DNA of 64,000 bases from Phalacrocorax aristotelis (GCF_949628215.1 NC_134276.1:12117690-12181689); one strand, 5' to 3'. Shown: positions 36,283 through 48,123, numbered from the stretch's first letter. Notes: a model not told the origin generated them from the letters alone. A program made the numbers and translations.

Positions 36283-36420
36283 GACTGTATCAGCAAAAAT
36301 ACCAGGTTTAACAGACACAGCAGGATGAAAACCAACGATGCCAAATGCTGAAATCCTGTAGCACTGTTTCTTGAACATCCCAGCAGGAGAATGCTGTTGG
36401 GTGCAGATACCATACAGTGC
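36283..36420 (-). ncRNA. H/ACA box snoRNA, paralogue of 41113-41251
   Basis: Hairpin 1 closes with GCACTG/CAGTGC, then H box ACAGGA. Hairpin 2 closes with TTTCAGCA/TGCTGATA, then ACAGTC. About 138 nt. It shares the blocks GGTATCTGCACCCA, GGGATGTTCAA and GGCATCGTTGGTTTTC with the copy at 41113-41251, so the two are duplicates. The 3' end is about 112 nt before the acceptor of exon 36096-36170. Confidence 0.88.
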
Positions 36421-36599
36421 CAGCACTGCAGCAGGTCCTCACCCACAACTGCTCCTTTTAACATTCAAGTTTTTCTGTATGCACCAGTTAGTGTCTAGCG
36501 ATAAGCTAAGCTGACATGCTCTTCATTTCACAAAAGCTGCCATGCAACTAAGAGGGAAAACAGACTCTGAATTTCCCCTAACAGGAACAGCAGCTTCAG

Positions 36600-36690
36600 A
36601 ATTCTTATATAAAAATATATAATATAAAAAAATTCTATTACAAATAAATGTTATATATATTTTATATGTAAGTTTTTATATATTCCTACT
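36600..36690. repeat. AT-rich simple sequence
   Basis: Dense TATATA and AATATA runs in a TAF1D tail intron. Confidence 0.8.
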
Positions 36691-36959
36691 GTGAAGGATC
36701 TATACTTCCTCTAGAATATTTTGCTTGTTTTACTTTATATTCTATAGAACAGAAGCCAGGAATTTTAGTGGTATATAGTAGTAGTAAACTGGCTAAGCTG
36801 CCCAGAATAACTCTTTACACTCAGAAATTTACAGACATAAAACCCAATATTGCTGCTCAGTGTGAAACTATCAAGCATCTACTTGACACAGAGTAACAAT
36901 GCAGCCTGTTTATGAAGTCACTTCAAGTTCAGACAGACACCAGGGCTGTCTCTTCTTAC

Positions 36960-37076
36960 CTGTAGCCACCAAAACAAGAAATGAAGAATGACTCCTTTGT
37001 GATCAGAAAGGGGCTAGATTGCTTCAAGCCATCCAGAAAACTCAAACCACAAGAAATAGTGTTAGAAATCAAGTAC
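36960..37076 (-). other. Putative TAF1D non-coding 3' exon
   Basis: Acceptor GGTTTTTGTTTAG and donor GCTACAG|GTAAGA bracket 117 nt on minus. It lies between the H/ACA RNAs at 37283-37412 and 36283-36420. Confidence 0.6.
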
Positions 37077-37282
37077 CTAAACAAAAACCTGGCTGAAAAC
37101 AAGTTCAGCCCATGCAATCCAACATGTTAGTTACACCTGAGTCCCAGAACACACCATCCCCTTTGACTCTTACCAAGCTTTTCCACTTCAATAATTTTTT
37201 TCATTTGTTCAGAAGAATAAGTCAGTACCTAAAGGAGAACACAATGCATTCTTACCGGTCCTTGGATGCTATATCTGCAGAG

Positions 37283-37412
37283 ATTTGTCTTGCAGTTTTA
37301 TCCCACAGAACTAACAGGTAGCTCAATGGGTAAAGCAAAACCACAAGTTTATTTTGTGAGGCGTTTCCAACGACATGAACCTACAGAGAAGATCCTATCG
37401 GGATAGACCTCA
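37283..37412 (-). ncRNA. H/ACA box snoRNA
   Basis: Hairpin 1 closes with TGAGG/CCTCA, followed by an H-box region (ACAAAA). Hairpin 2 has lower stem TTGC/GCAA and upper stem CCCA/TGGG, with an internal pocket TTTA/ATAAAACT. The upper stem ends 13 nt before ACAAAT, the spacing expected of a pseudouridylation pocket. Length 130 nt. It lies in the intron upstream of exon 36960-37076. Confidence 0.72.
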
Positions 37413-38340
37413 ACGTTTTGGTACTATAAGTCAACACAATAGATAAAAATCAAGTAGACTGGAAGGGTCTCTCATACAGATCCTACTGTCTTTTTCAGTT
37501 GTTTCAAGACATTTGGGGGAAGGAAGAGTGTAAATGAAACACTAACATTTGGGGAAGATAACTCCTTATTAGCAACAGTTTTAAAATTAAAAGTAAATGG
37601 CACCTGAAAAGCAAACGGGAATTAACTACAAAGCTGTACTCAAACAGAATCCTCCCTGTAGCTTCCCTGCTCAGTGTTAACTTGTAGAAGTAAAACGATT
37701 AGCTTGAGCAGTTACACTGATCATCTCCTTTTTGACTGAGAAATTTCTATGAGTGTTCTTTGGACAAATCAAAGTCAAAATAAATTATTCACTTAGAGTG
37801 AATGTTACATTAAAATACAGTAACACAGTGTTGAAACAAGTCCCTGAAACCCTCCAAAAGTCAGTAAGGTTGATCTGAGATAGACCTCCAGCCACTGAAA
37901 ACCAGAGCCCTTCAATCATTAAGGAAATTGCAGAACCTCAGGTGTCATACTAACCCTAGATGGGGCTTCAGATTTATGTGAAATGGCATCCTGCATTTCT
38001 TCTCTCATTTTCTCTAATTAAATACCACCTAGAAAGGCAAGATAAGGTTATAAACTGACATGTATGAGCATACAAACCAGGAGAATCTACAGCAATACTT
38101 GGTGCTTAAGCAGTTCTAACCACCACAGGCATTCCCAATAGCCTCTATTTGGAATCACACTTAAAGTATTAAAACATCTGAATATTATCCTATTTGACAG
38201 CTCTTCTTAATTTCCAGCTTATTTTTAAAGGAAAGTCACAGTCATGATCTTTGCTCACAGACACAGAACACTGTGTTGAATACTCAGATGCCCAGAATAA
38301 AGTGACATGAAAAGGACACTCACGTAATAGATTTGTTCGG

Positions 38341-39770
38341 ATCATAGAATGCCCTGAGTTGGAAGGGACCCACAAGGATCATCGAGTCCAACTCCTGTCC
38401 CTGCACAGGACACCCCAAATTCACACCATATCTCTGAGGGTGTTGTCCAAGTGCTTCTTGAATAGCGTCAGGCTCGGTGCCAAGATGCCTCCCTGGGGAG
38501 CCTGTTCCAGTGCTCCACCACCCTCTGGGGGAAGAACCTTTTCCCAATGCCCAACCTAAATATATCCCCTGGCACATCTCCCTGCCATTCCCTTGGGTCC
38601 TGTCGTTGGTCACCAGAGAGAAGAGATCAGTGCCTGCCCCTCCTCCTCCCCTTGTGAGGAAGCTGTAGACCTCGATGAGGTCTCCCCTCAGTCTCCTCTT
38701 CTCCAGGCTGAACAAACCAAATGACTTTAGCCATTCCTCATACAGTTTCCCCTCTAAACCATTCACCAGCTTTGTGGCCTTTGGACACTCTCTAGTAGCT
38801 TTATATCCTCAATGTAGGGCGGCGCCCAACACAGCACTTGAAGTGAGGCTGCACCAGCACAGAGCAGAGCAGGACAATCCCCTCCCTTGCCCGGCTGCAA
38901 TGCAGGGCTTGATGCACCCCAGGGCACGGTTGGCCCTCTTGGCTGCCAGGGCACACTGTTGGCTCATGTTCAACCTGCTGCCGACCAAAACCCCCAGGTC
39001 CCTCTCTGCAGAGTGGCTCTCCAGCCTCTCATTCCCCACTCTGGCTGTACAGCCGGGGTTGCTGTGCCCCAGGTGCAAAATCCAGCACTTGCTCCTGTTC
39101 AAATTAATATGGTTGGTGGTTGCCCAGCTCTCCAGTCTGTCCAGACCCCTCTGCAGGGCCTCTCTGCCCTTGAGAGGGTCAACAGCAACTCCCAATTTTG
39201 GGTCATCAGCAAAATTAATTAGTATTCTTTCAAGTCCTATATCCAAGTAATTTACAAAGAGATTAAAGAGTACCTGCCCCAAGATGGATCCCTACTAGTG
39301 ACGGGCCACCAGCCCAATGTAACCCCATTTACTATAGCCCTTTGAGCCCAACCCATCAGCCAATTGCTCACCCACTGCATTACGTGTTTATCCAGCTGTG
39401 TGCTGGGCATTTTGTCCAGGAGGATACTGTCAGAGACAGTGTCAAAAGCTTTACTGAAATCTAACAAGATCACATTGACTGGCTTCCCTTGGTCAACTGG
39501 GTGGGTGACCTTGTCATAGAAGGAAATAAAGTTTGTTAGGCAGGACTTTCCCCTCGTGAACCTGGGCTGTCTGGGACCAATGACTGCATTGACTTTCAGG
39601 TGTTTTTCAATAACTCCCAGAATAATCTTCTCTATAATTTTACTGGGCACAGAAGTGAGATTGATAGGCCTGTGGTTACCAGGGTCATCCCTGTTGCCCT
39701 TCTTGAAGACTGGGACAATGTTTGCCACCTTCCAGTCAACTGTGACCTCTCCAGATTCCCAAGAGCATTG
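38341..39770 (-). mobile_element. CR1 LINE with reverse-transcriptase remnant
   Basis: The longest CR1 in the window. It runs from the 3' end (CATAGAATGCCCTGAGTTGG on plus) into the ORF2 reverse transcriptase. On minus, translations show WKVANIVPVFKKGNRDDPGN, VILLDFSKAFDTVSDSI and the RT motif FADD in frame with LERILIN, but these lie in two frames separated by breaks, so it is inactive. It is in a TAF1D tail intron, same strand as TAF1D. An A13 run adjoins the truncated 5' end. Confidence 0.95.
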
Positions 39771-40044
39771 AAAAAAAAAAAAACATTGAGAGGCTTGAAG
39801 AATCATTGAGTTCAGAAAGGCTGTTCTCACTCACTCTCTTCAGAGCAGTTGAACATTTGCCAATCATCACAACAGTTTTCTCACAGCATTCTCAAGTTCA
39901 GGGGAAGATAAGCTCTTATGTTTTCTAAAGCAACACTGCATCTTCTCAGTAAGAAAAACACAGCAATATAACCAGCTCAACAAGTTGAAGAAAGTCAGCT
40001 AACCCACAACAGGCAAGGGTTAAAAAACAACCACACTAACTTAC

Positions 40045-40082
40045 CAAGACATTAGTTCAGGCTGGACTACCACGTGGACTTC
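40045..40082 (-). other. Putative TAF1D non-coding 3' exon (38 nt)
   Basis: Acceptor TTTACTTCTCTTTAG and donor GTCTTG|GTAAGT bracket 38 nt on minus. Both sites are strong. Confidence 0.6.
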
Positions 40083-41112
40083 CTAAAGAGAAGTAAATTG
40101 TGGCATATAAGCAATATTTCCAAGTTTCTTCAGGATTGTTGTAATTTATGCAGACTTAAGCACTTTTATACTGAATACGAAGCAGGCAGACTGTAGTCTG
40201 TTATGCGGTCTGAATGCTAACACCAGAACAAGGCATTCCTTTAGAAGTCAGAGTCATGGCCCAGTCTGTAACACAACTATCAACAAAATCTACCTGCGGT
40301 TTAAGAAATTGGAGGACTATGGCACAGAAGACAAAACTAAGGGAGTCACCTACCAGCTCATACTGTGATCAAAAGAAAACACATATGAGATACCACTTTA
40401 AGACAGCTTACAAATATGCTCTAATAAACCACCTACAAGAATGCAGCACTGCATTTATTTTCCTCTCCCTGCTAATTCTGCTTCCTTCAGTAGGCAGGAT
40501 GCAGAATGCAAAAACGTCAAAACAATCCTTGGGATTTTACAGTAGCTGCATTTTGAACCACGTTTGCATAATTGTCCCACCAAGTAAACCTGTTACAGGT
40601 CTCATTGTCACCACTGCAATTAACTTTACAGTGAGGAAAGCACAACCTGTTACTCTTCTAGCCACGTTTTTCAATTCAGACACACAGTGAGTCGTGTCTA
40701 TTTGCTGAACAACGAGGCATAACAATTATCTCTTCACAAGGCCTGTACAACAGCTTCTTGTTTTGAAGCCTAGCCAGTTCACTGTAAGTAAAACCCCATA
40801 TCACTAGCTGCCTTCTGGCACTTGGATCTGTGTTTTAAAACAAAATACTGCTTCTTTGTAAAAAGGCAACCAAAAAACTAAGACTTGAGCTCTTACAATC
40901 CTCATCCAACTACCTCCACCTAGGAAAAAGCAACTATTTCCTCAACACCTACCCTTAAGTAGAGGCTTTCCAGTGTTCCAGACATCACAGGAATGTACCT
41001 TGAAGAAACATTTTGGAAAAAGGTCATTGATTTAATTACACTTATCATGTAACAGTTCAACAGTTCTTTGAAATTGTGTTTGACAAGCTTCCCAAGAAGA
41101 AACCTTCAATCT

Positions 41113-41251
41113 ACTTGTTTCAACAGAAATACCAAGTTTAACCAGCACATCTGCAGGAAAACCAACGATGCCAGATGCTGAAATACTGTAGCACTGCTTT
41201 TTGAACATCCCATCAGGAAGATACTGCTGGGTGCAGATACCATACAGTGCA
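41113..41251 (-). ncRNA. H/ACA box snoRNA
   Basis: Hairpin 1 closes with CACTG/CAGTG, then H box ACAGTA. Hairpin 2 closes with TTTCAGCA/TGTTGAAA, then ACAAGT (3' end 41113). 139 nt. Hairpin ends, H box and ACA box all fall where expected. It is duplicated at 36283-36420. It is intronic in the TAF1D tail. Confidence 0.9.
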
Positions 41252-42752
41252 CAAATCAGTCTGATTACTTGCTGTGGAAATAGTACTTGCCTGAAGAAAT
41301 CTAATACTCTTATGCTCAAGTGCAGCAGAAACAAAGTTTACCTCTTTCACTAACGCATTCCACGGAAGTCCACCGAGGTAACAGATTAGTACATCAGGAG
41401 GCCAGCAAACAGATGTAAGAATTCAAGCGCTCCAAGAAAGTTATAACTGCTTACTGCTGCAGAGCTGGTGTGTTCACCTGCAAAGTCCACAGAGAGATCG
41501 ATATAACTGAACTGCACTTCTGAAGACCTGGAACATGAAGCTCACATCCTGAATTCACCAGTATCTGAATTGATTCCCGTTGGAATACATGCAAATGTTG
41601 TCCCTTCATATAAGTAACACAACTAATACGTTCATCAGCTGTGGGTTGCAAAAGAAGGGGTTTTTTCTAAGCACTAGGTTCCAGGTTTTTGTCTACAGCA
41701 ACAGACAAAAACTGAACACGTGCTGGAACAGATCAAATGCATCAGCTTTCACTTTTCCACTATTTTTGAAACAGCATTTGAAGCCAATTCTCAGTTTACT
41801 ATATACTTACCATTAATACCTGTCACCTTCCGCTACTGCGTTTTTCTATTTTTAGAGACAGGCGTAGCTTGGACTAAGGTAAACTGTGCCGAGAAGGTCA
41901 GTATCAGGTATGCTGTCCCAAGAACAACTTGTGCTGTGTCTAACAAGTATGTTAGCTAGCCCAGTGCCCTTACTACAGCGATGGCCAAGTAAGATGCCCT
42001 GTTCCTATCCTCTCACTTAAGTACATTCTTGTAAGATTTCATTACTTGCCCAGCTTTAACTCAGGGCTTCCATGTTAAAGATGTTTTCCTGTCAGTAATC
42101 TTACACAGCATTTTCTTCCATGCTACTTCCTAGACTCTCCTGAAGCCACACAAACTTGGTAACACCCTACAGCAAGAAGTTTCAGAGCTTTAGCAATACA
42201 TACATGCAAGACTACCAGCTTCTTTCTGCTGTGCCTCCTGTTCTTGCATGGGACATGCATTAAGATGAAGTTTTACCATAGGGAAGCAATCAGAAGCTGC
42301 AGCTGTATCATACACCCCAATATGGAAAGTGGGTGGGGCACCACCAGGAGACTAAGTGTACAGTAGTTCTCTGACATCTTCAGCAGAGAAAATCCCAGGT
42401 AGTGTCCAAACAAAATCAGACAGATTAAGTTGCCCTGCAGCATTCAATACCAGGTAAAAACAAACTATTTCTATATATAGCTTCTAATAAAAACTGCCTT
42501 TAATACACACGTATTCAAGAACTCGAAAGTTTTAGTTCAGGCAAAGGCTACAGGCTCTAATTTTGGTCAAACTGATAAAAGATGTTGCACAGACTCAATA
42601 CCTTGGAAGCTTCAACACAGAAGTTGCACAGCTGTGAAACACTATAATATATTGATATACAAACTATGGAGTACTGTTTTTCCAAAACATTTTGTGAAGC
42701 AAAGCAAAAAAACTACCTGAAGACAGGAACTGCAAACCAAGCAACAGCTTAC

Positions 42753-42804
42753 CTTGCATGTCAGGAAAACTGAGCAGTATTTCGTCTTCCAAAAGCAACA
42801 TAAA
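42753..42804 (-). other. Putative TAF1D non-coding 3' exon (52 nt)
   Basis: Acceptor TTTTTTTCTTCTAG and donor ATGCAAG|GTAAGC on minus, directly downstream of the C/D snoRNA intron. Confidence 0.65.
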
Positions 42805-42936
42805 CTAGAAGAAAAAAAGTGAAGTGATTAGAAATATCAGATACAGTCAAATAACTGAAAATTCCTAAAGACAAAAGCTAGGTTTCAGCAATCAATTTAG
42901 CAATTGTAATAAGCTTGATTTTAAGGTGTATTTATT

Positions 42937-43014
42937 CAGTTCTAATCAGAATTGAAATTTAGTTCATTTCTGAGTCACTCAGCAGTTGAACAGAAAAATT
43001 CATCACACGAACTG
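42937..43014 (-). ncRNA. Box C/D snoRNA (SNORD5/6-like by position)
   Basis: Terminal stem CAGTTC/GAACTG, C box GTGATGA (43000-43006) and D box CTGA (42946-42949) on minus, with an internal CTGA near the middle. 78 nt, a normal size. Human TAF1D hosts SNORD5 and SNORD6; I could not match the guide to an rRNA target, so which one this is stays open. The 3' end is 131 nt upstream of the acceptor of exon 42753-42804. Confidence 0.82.
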
Positions 43015-43056
43015 CAGAATGAGCGAGACTCCACATACCACCTCGCTACACCTTAC

Positions 43057-43181
43057 CAAGCCAGAACCCCACTCCTAGATCCAGGATGAGTGTCTCAAGC
43101 CATACAGTATTTCTCAGGTAGATGCCCAAGAGAGTTACATTCAGCCATTAATTTTGGACCAAGATTAAATGTGATCTTCAA
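43057..43181 (-). other. Possible TAF1D non-coding 3' exon
   Basis: Acceptor TTACTCTTCCATAG and donor GGCTTG|GTAAGG on minus, placing the C/D snoRNA 43 nt into the next intron. Weaker than the other tail exons. Confidence 0.4.
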
Positions 43182-44471
43182 CTATGGAAGAGTAATTTTT
43201 ATAGTCTTACTCCCTTAGAGCTACCACGTTGCACTTGGGAAACCCCAAACTTCCTTTACAAAGATTTGGGACCTTATTTCAAGCATGCAAGGAATGCAAC
43301 TTGACCTGCTCTCACTATACATAGCACCTGTTGTACGTCTCAGATTGTCAGTTACATTTTGAAGGAAATTAAACCAGTAGATCTTAAGTCTTTTTCTGGC
43401 AACATCCCTGTTCAGCACAGACTACTTCTACCTGCTGAACACCTGTTAGCTTGTTGCTGACAGAGATCTGGTTATTAGAGCATGCAAGCGAGGCAGATCA
43501 CCCTTTGGTTATTTACATCTTGTTGATTCACAGGTAAACTTTTCAAACATTTTTTTAATTCTACTGCTACCAAGACAGCCTTGTCTCTAGGAGTTAGCCA
43601 CATTCAAACCACTTCTAAACATTCACTAGTCATGTTTCCAACTGTCTAAAACACCTTTGAGAAAGGTTCTTGCAATTGGTACAATGCTTGTTAAGTACTG
43701 TCATTATAAAGAGCTTCATCTGCTAGCCACGTTCACATCAGGCCCCATTCTAGACACAGGAGGGCAAGAGCGGAAAAAGAATCTTTTAACCTAAGATTCA
43801 CTATGCTGCTACAGTTACTCTTAAGATAACTTGTAACTTCAGATTATTGTATTATATTCAGGAGCAGAGAATTAGTCTTCTGAAAAGTTATTCCGTATGG
43901 AATAGACAGCCTTAATTATGCACATCGATTTTTATCATCATTCAGATGCATTAACCATATTTTACAACAGACTTTTGTCCAAGTTGACTAACCACTTTCA
44001 GTTTTACTGTTGGCACAAAGATTTGCGTTAAGCTTTAATTCTGTCTGCAATCCTTACTCAGCTCTCAAAGTATTTCAAAGCACAACCTGCACTTCCTTAA
44101 GATACTTAAGGGATTACTTTTTTGTATCACCCACAAAAAAGTAAACTATGAAAGCAAAAAGGGTCCAAATCGCCCTTTGTAACGTGAGCACATATAGGCA
44201 CGTAGGCAAATGCATACACTTTTCTATACTGTGCTGACGCTAGGTTACGATATTTGGAACTTGTCCTATTTTTAATTACATACATTCTAAAATCAATTGT
44301 CTAACAGAAGTCAAGTCACAGAAGCCAGCATTTCAGCAAGGTTATCAGCCATGGAATCAACAATATTATAACACTCGATACAGGACAGCACAGAAGACAC
44401 TTAAAAGCTTACTAACTAGACAGGTTATACTTGTTTTGTAACCACCTCGGACACAAGCCCAGAACACTCAC

Positions 44472-44603
44472 CTTAAACCAAAGGTGACTAGGTCGCTTGG
44501 CTGATAGCTCAATGTTGACTTCAGACCAGTGTTTTAAACTGAGTAGGCCACAAAAAAGGCATCTCAAGAGTGACCACTGCCACCTCATTTGTTAGTTTTC
44601 TTT
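44472..44603 (-). other. TAF1D 3' UTR segment ending in a splice donor
   Basis: After the TGA the exon continues 132 nt to TTTAAG|GTGAGT. A junction more than 55 nt past the stop would mark the spliced transcript for nonsense-mediated decay, as in other snoRNA host genes. Confidence 0.7.
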
Positions 44604-47600
44604 TCACTGAGGTGAACCTTGCAGAAGCCCAGAGTTCTCAGCAGCACAGTCTTCTTCCTCCTCTACCTCGATCACTTCAATTGGTTTAGCACGTTTCATT
44701 TCTGGCTTTGATTTTTTCTTACTGGGAATTTTGCTGCTTATAATGAAAGAGCTGTTCTCCTAAGAAAAATGGAAGACAGAAATATTCACAAGCCTAGTTT
44801 TAGGATACCTAAAAGGTAAGATTTTGGTAGTAACTTTGCAAAATTTAAGAATTCTTCAGAGAATTCCAGAATTCCTATGCATTCCAGCATTATTTCCAGA
44901 GGACAGTGTAGACTAAAACCAACTTCCTTCTGCATTACATATCAGGATTCAAAGGTATCACTCAAATCACTCAAAGGTCAAGAATTAAGTACTTAAAACA
45001 TTATCTACGAATTCTTTAACCTCAGGAGAGAAACAAGGTTAAAGAGTTTCTAAAGTTAGGGACTACTTACTCACCACTACTCTGGCATCAAAGTCTTCTT
45101 GATTATCAGAATTCAAGCTGTCATCATCATCACTGAAATACAAAAATTCAAATCAAGCTCTGTATTTTTACAGTAGCCTAAAACATGTAAGCTCTTTTCC
45201 TACCACAACTCTGGTTTCACTTAATGCGTATGGAAGTGCTACAGCTTGTAGGTATAAAATAACACTACTTCTATATGAGGTTGTTCTCAAACGATAGATG
45301 CTGACAGCATTACATCTTAACTAGCAACACTGGCAGGACAGAAGCAATGCTTAACAGCAGACCAAAGATTTAGCAGTAGACATCAATAGCAGCATTGAGA
45401 TATTTAGGATCATGCTGGCAAACAGGCTAGAAAGTCAGCGGGTTAGAAAACAAACAGAACACAACCAAGAAAATAAGAGGATAGGCCTCAGCTAACAAGA
45501 AAACACACCTGTCTTCCTGATACTACAAGTGAAATTATCTCCATACTGCCATGAAACACAAGTATGAAATTCAATTCCACTATCATCTACCTGTTTTTCT
45601 TTCAAGATAGAAAGATCTCCTCAGACAGAGATGAAGTCATTGTAGTGCTACGGTTTCAACAAGTGGCACTGGGAGGACTGGTTCCAAAGCCTAGAAAAAT
45701 CTTCTAGTACTCATTTTATATAAAGAACTGTGTCTGAATGAGGTGGGCTTGCATTTATTCTACAGAACTTTGTTTCTCCTGCTCATTTGTAAGAGAGGAA
45801 ACTGATTATTGCTACTTTTTACAGGCTCACCCCAATACTTCAACTCACATAAATTAGCAGTTTAAGTTATTACTGAAGTGAACAGCAGCTGAAAGATAGC
45901 TTTGTACCTTTATACTGTCTTTTAGTCTTTCTAGTTTTAAGGTGCTGAGTATATTTACAACACAAAGTAGTCTTGCTGATTTACTGATCGTTTTATTGCA
46001 AGTTAACTGTTTGACCATAAAAAAAGACCTAAGATGATACTTCAATACGTAAAGTAAAAAGGAAGTTAAAAAATATCCTTTAGTATTTGCCATAGAACAC
46101 CCCACTTTTTTCGGGATAACTACATAGGAACTAATTACAGGAATCTCCCTGGGTTTTTTTATGCATTTCTACCATGACAGTACAAATAACCACTTGAATC
46201 AGTAATCAGTCTTTAAATATTTCTCACTCTATGAGAAGTTCCAAGTCACATTTACAGTCACAGAATCCCATATGGCTGAGTGTCTTGTTCCCAAAGAATG
46301 CTTTCATAAGCAGATATTCACATTAAGATTATAGAACTTTCATATAGGCTAAAAGGACAGCATAGGAACGGAACATGATATACCTACAACTGTCACAAAA
46401 CCACAAGCAACTCCTGAATTCAACTCTAACAGCAGCAGCTTGTACTGGTCTGGCTGGGATGGAGATAGCTTTGTTCATAGCAGCCTGTATGGTGCTGGTT
46501 TGGATTTGCGACTAAAGGAGTGTTGATGGCCTCCCCACTCCAGTGAACAGGCCGGGGGTAACCAAGAGCTGGGGGGCTGGCGTGGGGTGTCATGCATCTC
46601 GCTGTATACACACAAGCTCATGGTTCAGTCAGGAACAAAAAAGCAAGTTTTATACCACCTGAAAATATAAAGATGAACTTACTTAGTCTCCGGGATAGGG
46701 GAAATGGGGCCTTCATCATCTAAATATTTGTGTTTCCGTACTGCCAGACATTCTCTTTCTAAGTCTTCACTAGCTTGAAGGGCTTGTAAAGCCTTTTTGA
46801 GATGTTCTTCATATTTAAGCACTTCAATGTACTGGAAATATCCCTTTGCAGCTGCTTGCTAAAGAAAAATGCATCAGGTGAGATCTTAAAGTATCATTGT
46901 AAGGCAAAGAAATAAAGCATTTCTATTATCAACTGAATTGTAATTTCAAATTGACACATGTATTTTATCTCTGTCTTAAAGGCATTGAACAGACAATACC
47001 AAGCATTCTAACAAAAATAAAACCAGATCTGTTACATTGTAGCATATCAGGTAGAAGCACAACATACCCAGTTTAAATTTAGTATTTTTAGGCCAACACA
47101 AAAATAAGACATTTATTCCACAAAACAGAGGACTCACCTCATAGCCAAGAACCATCTTTAAGGGAATGTGTTTCTTTCCATAATATTTTTCCACAAAAGG
47201 GAACTGAAAACCTCTATCTAGAAGCCGCCTCTTCTGCTCCTGTAGCGAGGCTGTTAGTGGTGGCCTCCCCGTAGGCATCTGTGTGCTCTCGTACTTTTTC
47301 TTTTTCTTCCCTGAGCCACCCCTGTATTTTCGGTGTGCAGCAGCCTTAAACTTCTTTCCCCTGAAGTGATAGGCGAAAATGGCTTTCAAATTGAATTTTG
47401 ACTTCTGCTTTTCAGTGTCCGATGATTTCACTGGACTTCGAGGAGACAGAGAAGAATCTGAACTTTCATCGTCAGGCGCTCCTGCAACAGATCCTGCTTG
47501 TTGCCTTGAAGGCCGAGAACTCTCTTTTTGCTTTGAAGGTACAGTGGAGCGCTCAGGATGGTATTCATTGCCACTAGCAGCAGAGAGATTGCAAAAGAAG

Positions 47601-47914
47601 AAACAATATTTACTTTCAAAAGAATGTATCATTGTATGATGTATCACAGGTTCTGTACATGAACTAGAAATTAAAACTCACGTTTCTGAATCACTTCTGT
47701 CCAGGAAAACCTCAGCTGATGATTTACATATACTGATATGCTCATCTGAAGACTCCTCAGGAGCAGCATTCTTTGGCCTTGAACGTGAACACTCTATTTG
47801 TGTATTTGTTTCACATGCGTGTACCTTATATGGTTCTTTCTGCCGACTGCACACCAGTGCTTGGGCATCAGGGTAATCAGAGCCAGAAGCCTGGGATTCA
47901 TCTGTATCAGTCAT
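44604..47914 (-). CDS. TAF1D: TAF1D, TBP-associated factor of Pol I
   Basis: TAF1D (TAFI41) is a subunit of the SL1/TIF-IB complex that recruits RNA polymerase I to rDNA promoters. Five coding exons on minus: 47914-47682, 47573-47138, 46858-46683, 45132-45075, 44759-44604 (TGA), giving 352 codons, longer than the human 278 as remembered. Start MTDTDESQASGSDYPDAQ follows an acceptor at 47927. Exon 2 has a basic block (GGSGKKKKKYE) followed by PTGRPP, the AT-hook-like element seen in the human protein, then FPFVEKYYGKKHIPLK. Exon 3 reads AAAKGYFQYIEVLKYEEHLK and KYLDDEGPISPIPET, close to human. The C-terminus is acidic (EVIEVEEEEDC). All junctions keep the frame. The last coding exon is followed by a splice donor. 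Confidence 0.93.
46430..46605 (+). mobile_element. Avian ERV LTR fragment
   Basis: TGGCTGGGATGGAGATAGC, CATAGCAGCCTGTATGGTGC and TTTGGATTTGCGACTAAAG match, from memory, a bird ERV LTR seen widely. In the TAF1D intron between exons 3 and 4, opposite strand to the gene. Confidence 0.7.
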
Positions 47915-48123
47915 GTTTCAGTTCGCCTAAAAATCAATGAGAATCCAAGAAATTAAAGAAAATTCTGTGCTAATCAGGTAACAAGCCTTCCACCACTCCA
48001 CCTAACAGGATAAACTTACAAGAACAATTTGTGAGAAAACTTTTACTATTTTTTCCTATGAACCATGAGCACATGTATTAACCTTCAGAGTAACAGTTAA
48101 GTTGCAACTGCTTGTCTCAAGAT

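Noticed and set aside
38809-39830. Minus open frames of 157 and 192 codons
   Set aside because: Pieces of a CR1 reverse transcriptase with frame breaks, not host genes.
43857-43945. ATGATGA and CTGA on minus spaced about 80 nt, a possible second C/D snoRNA
   Set aside because: No terminal stem pairs across the boxes.
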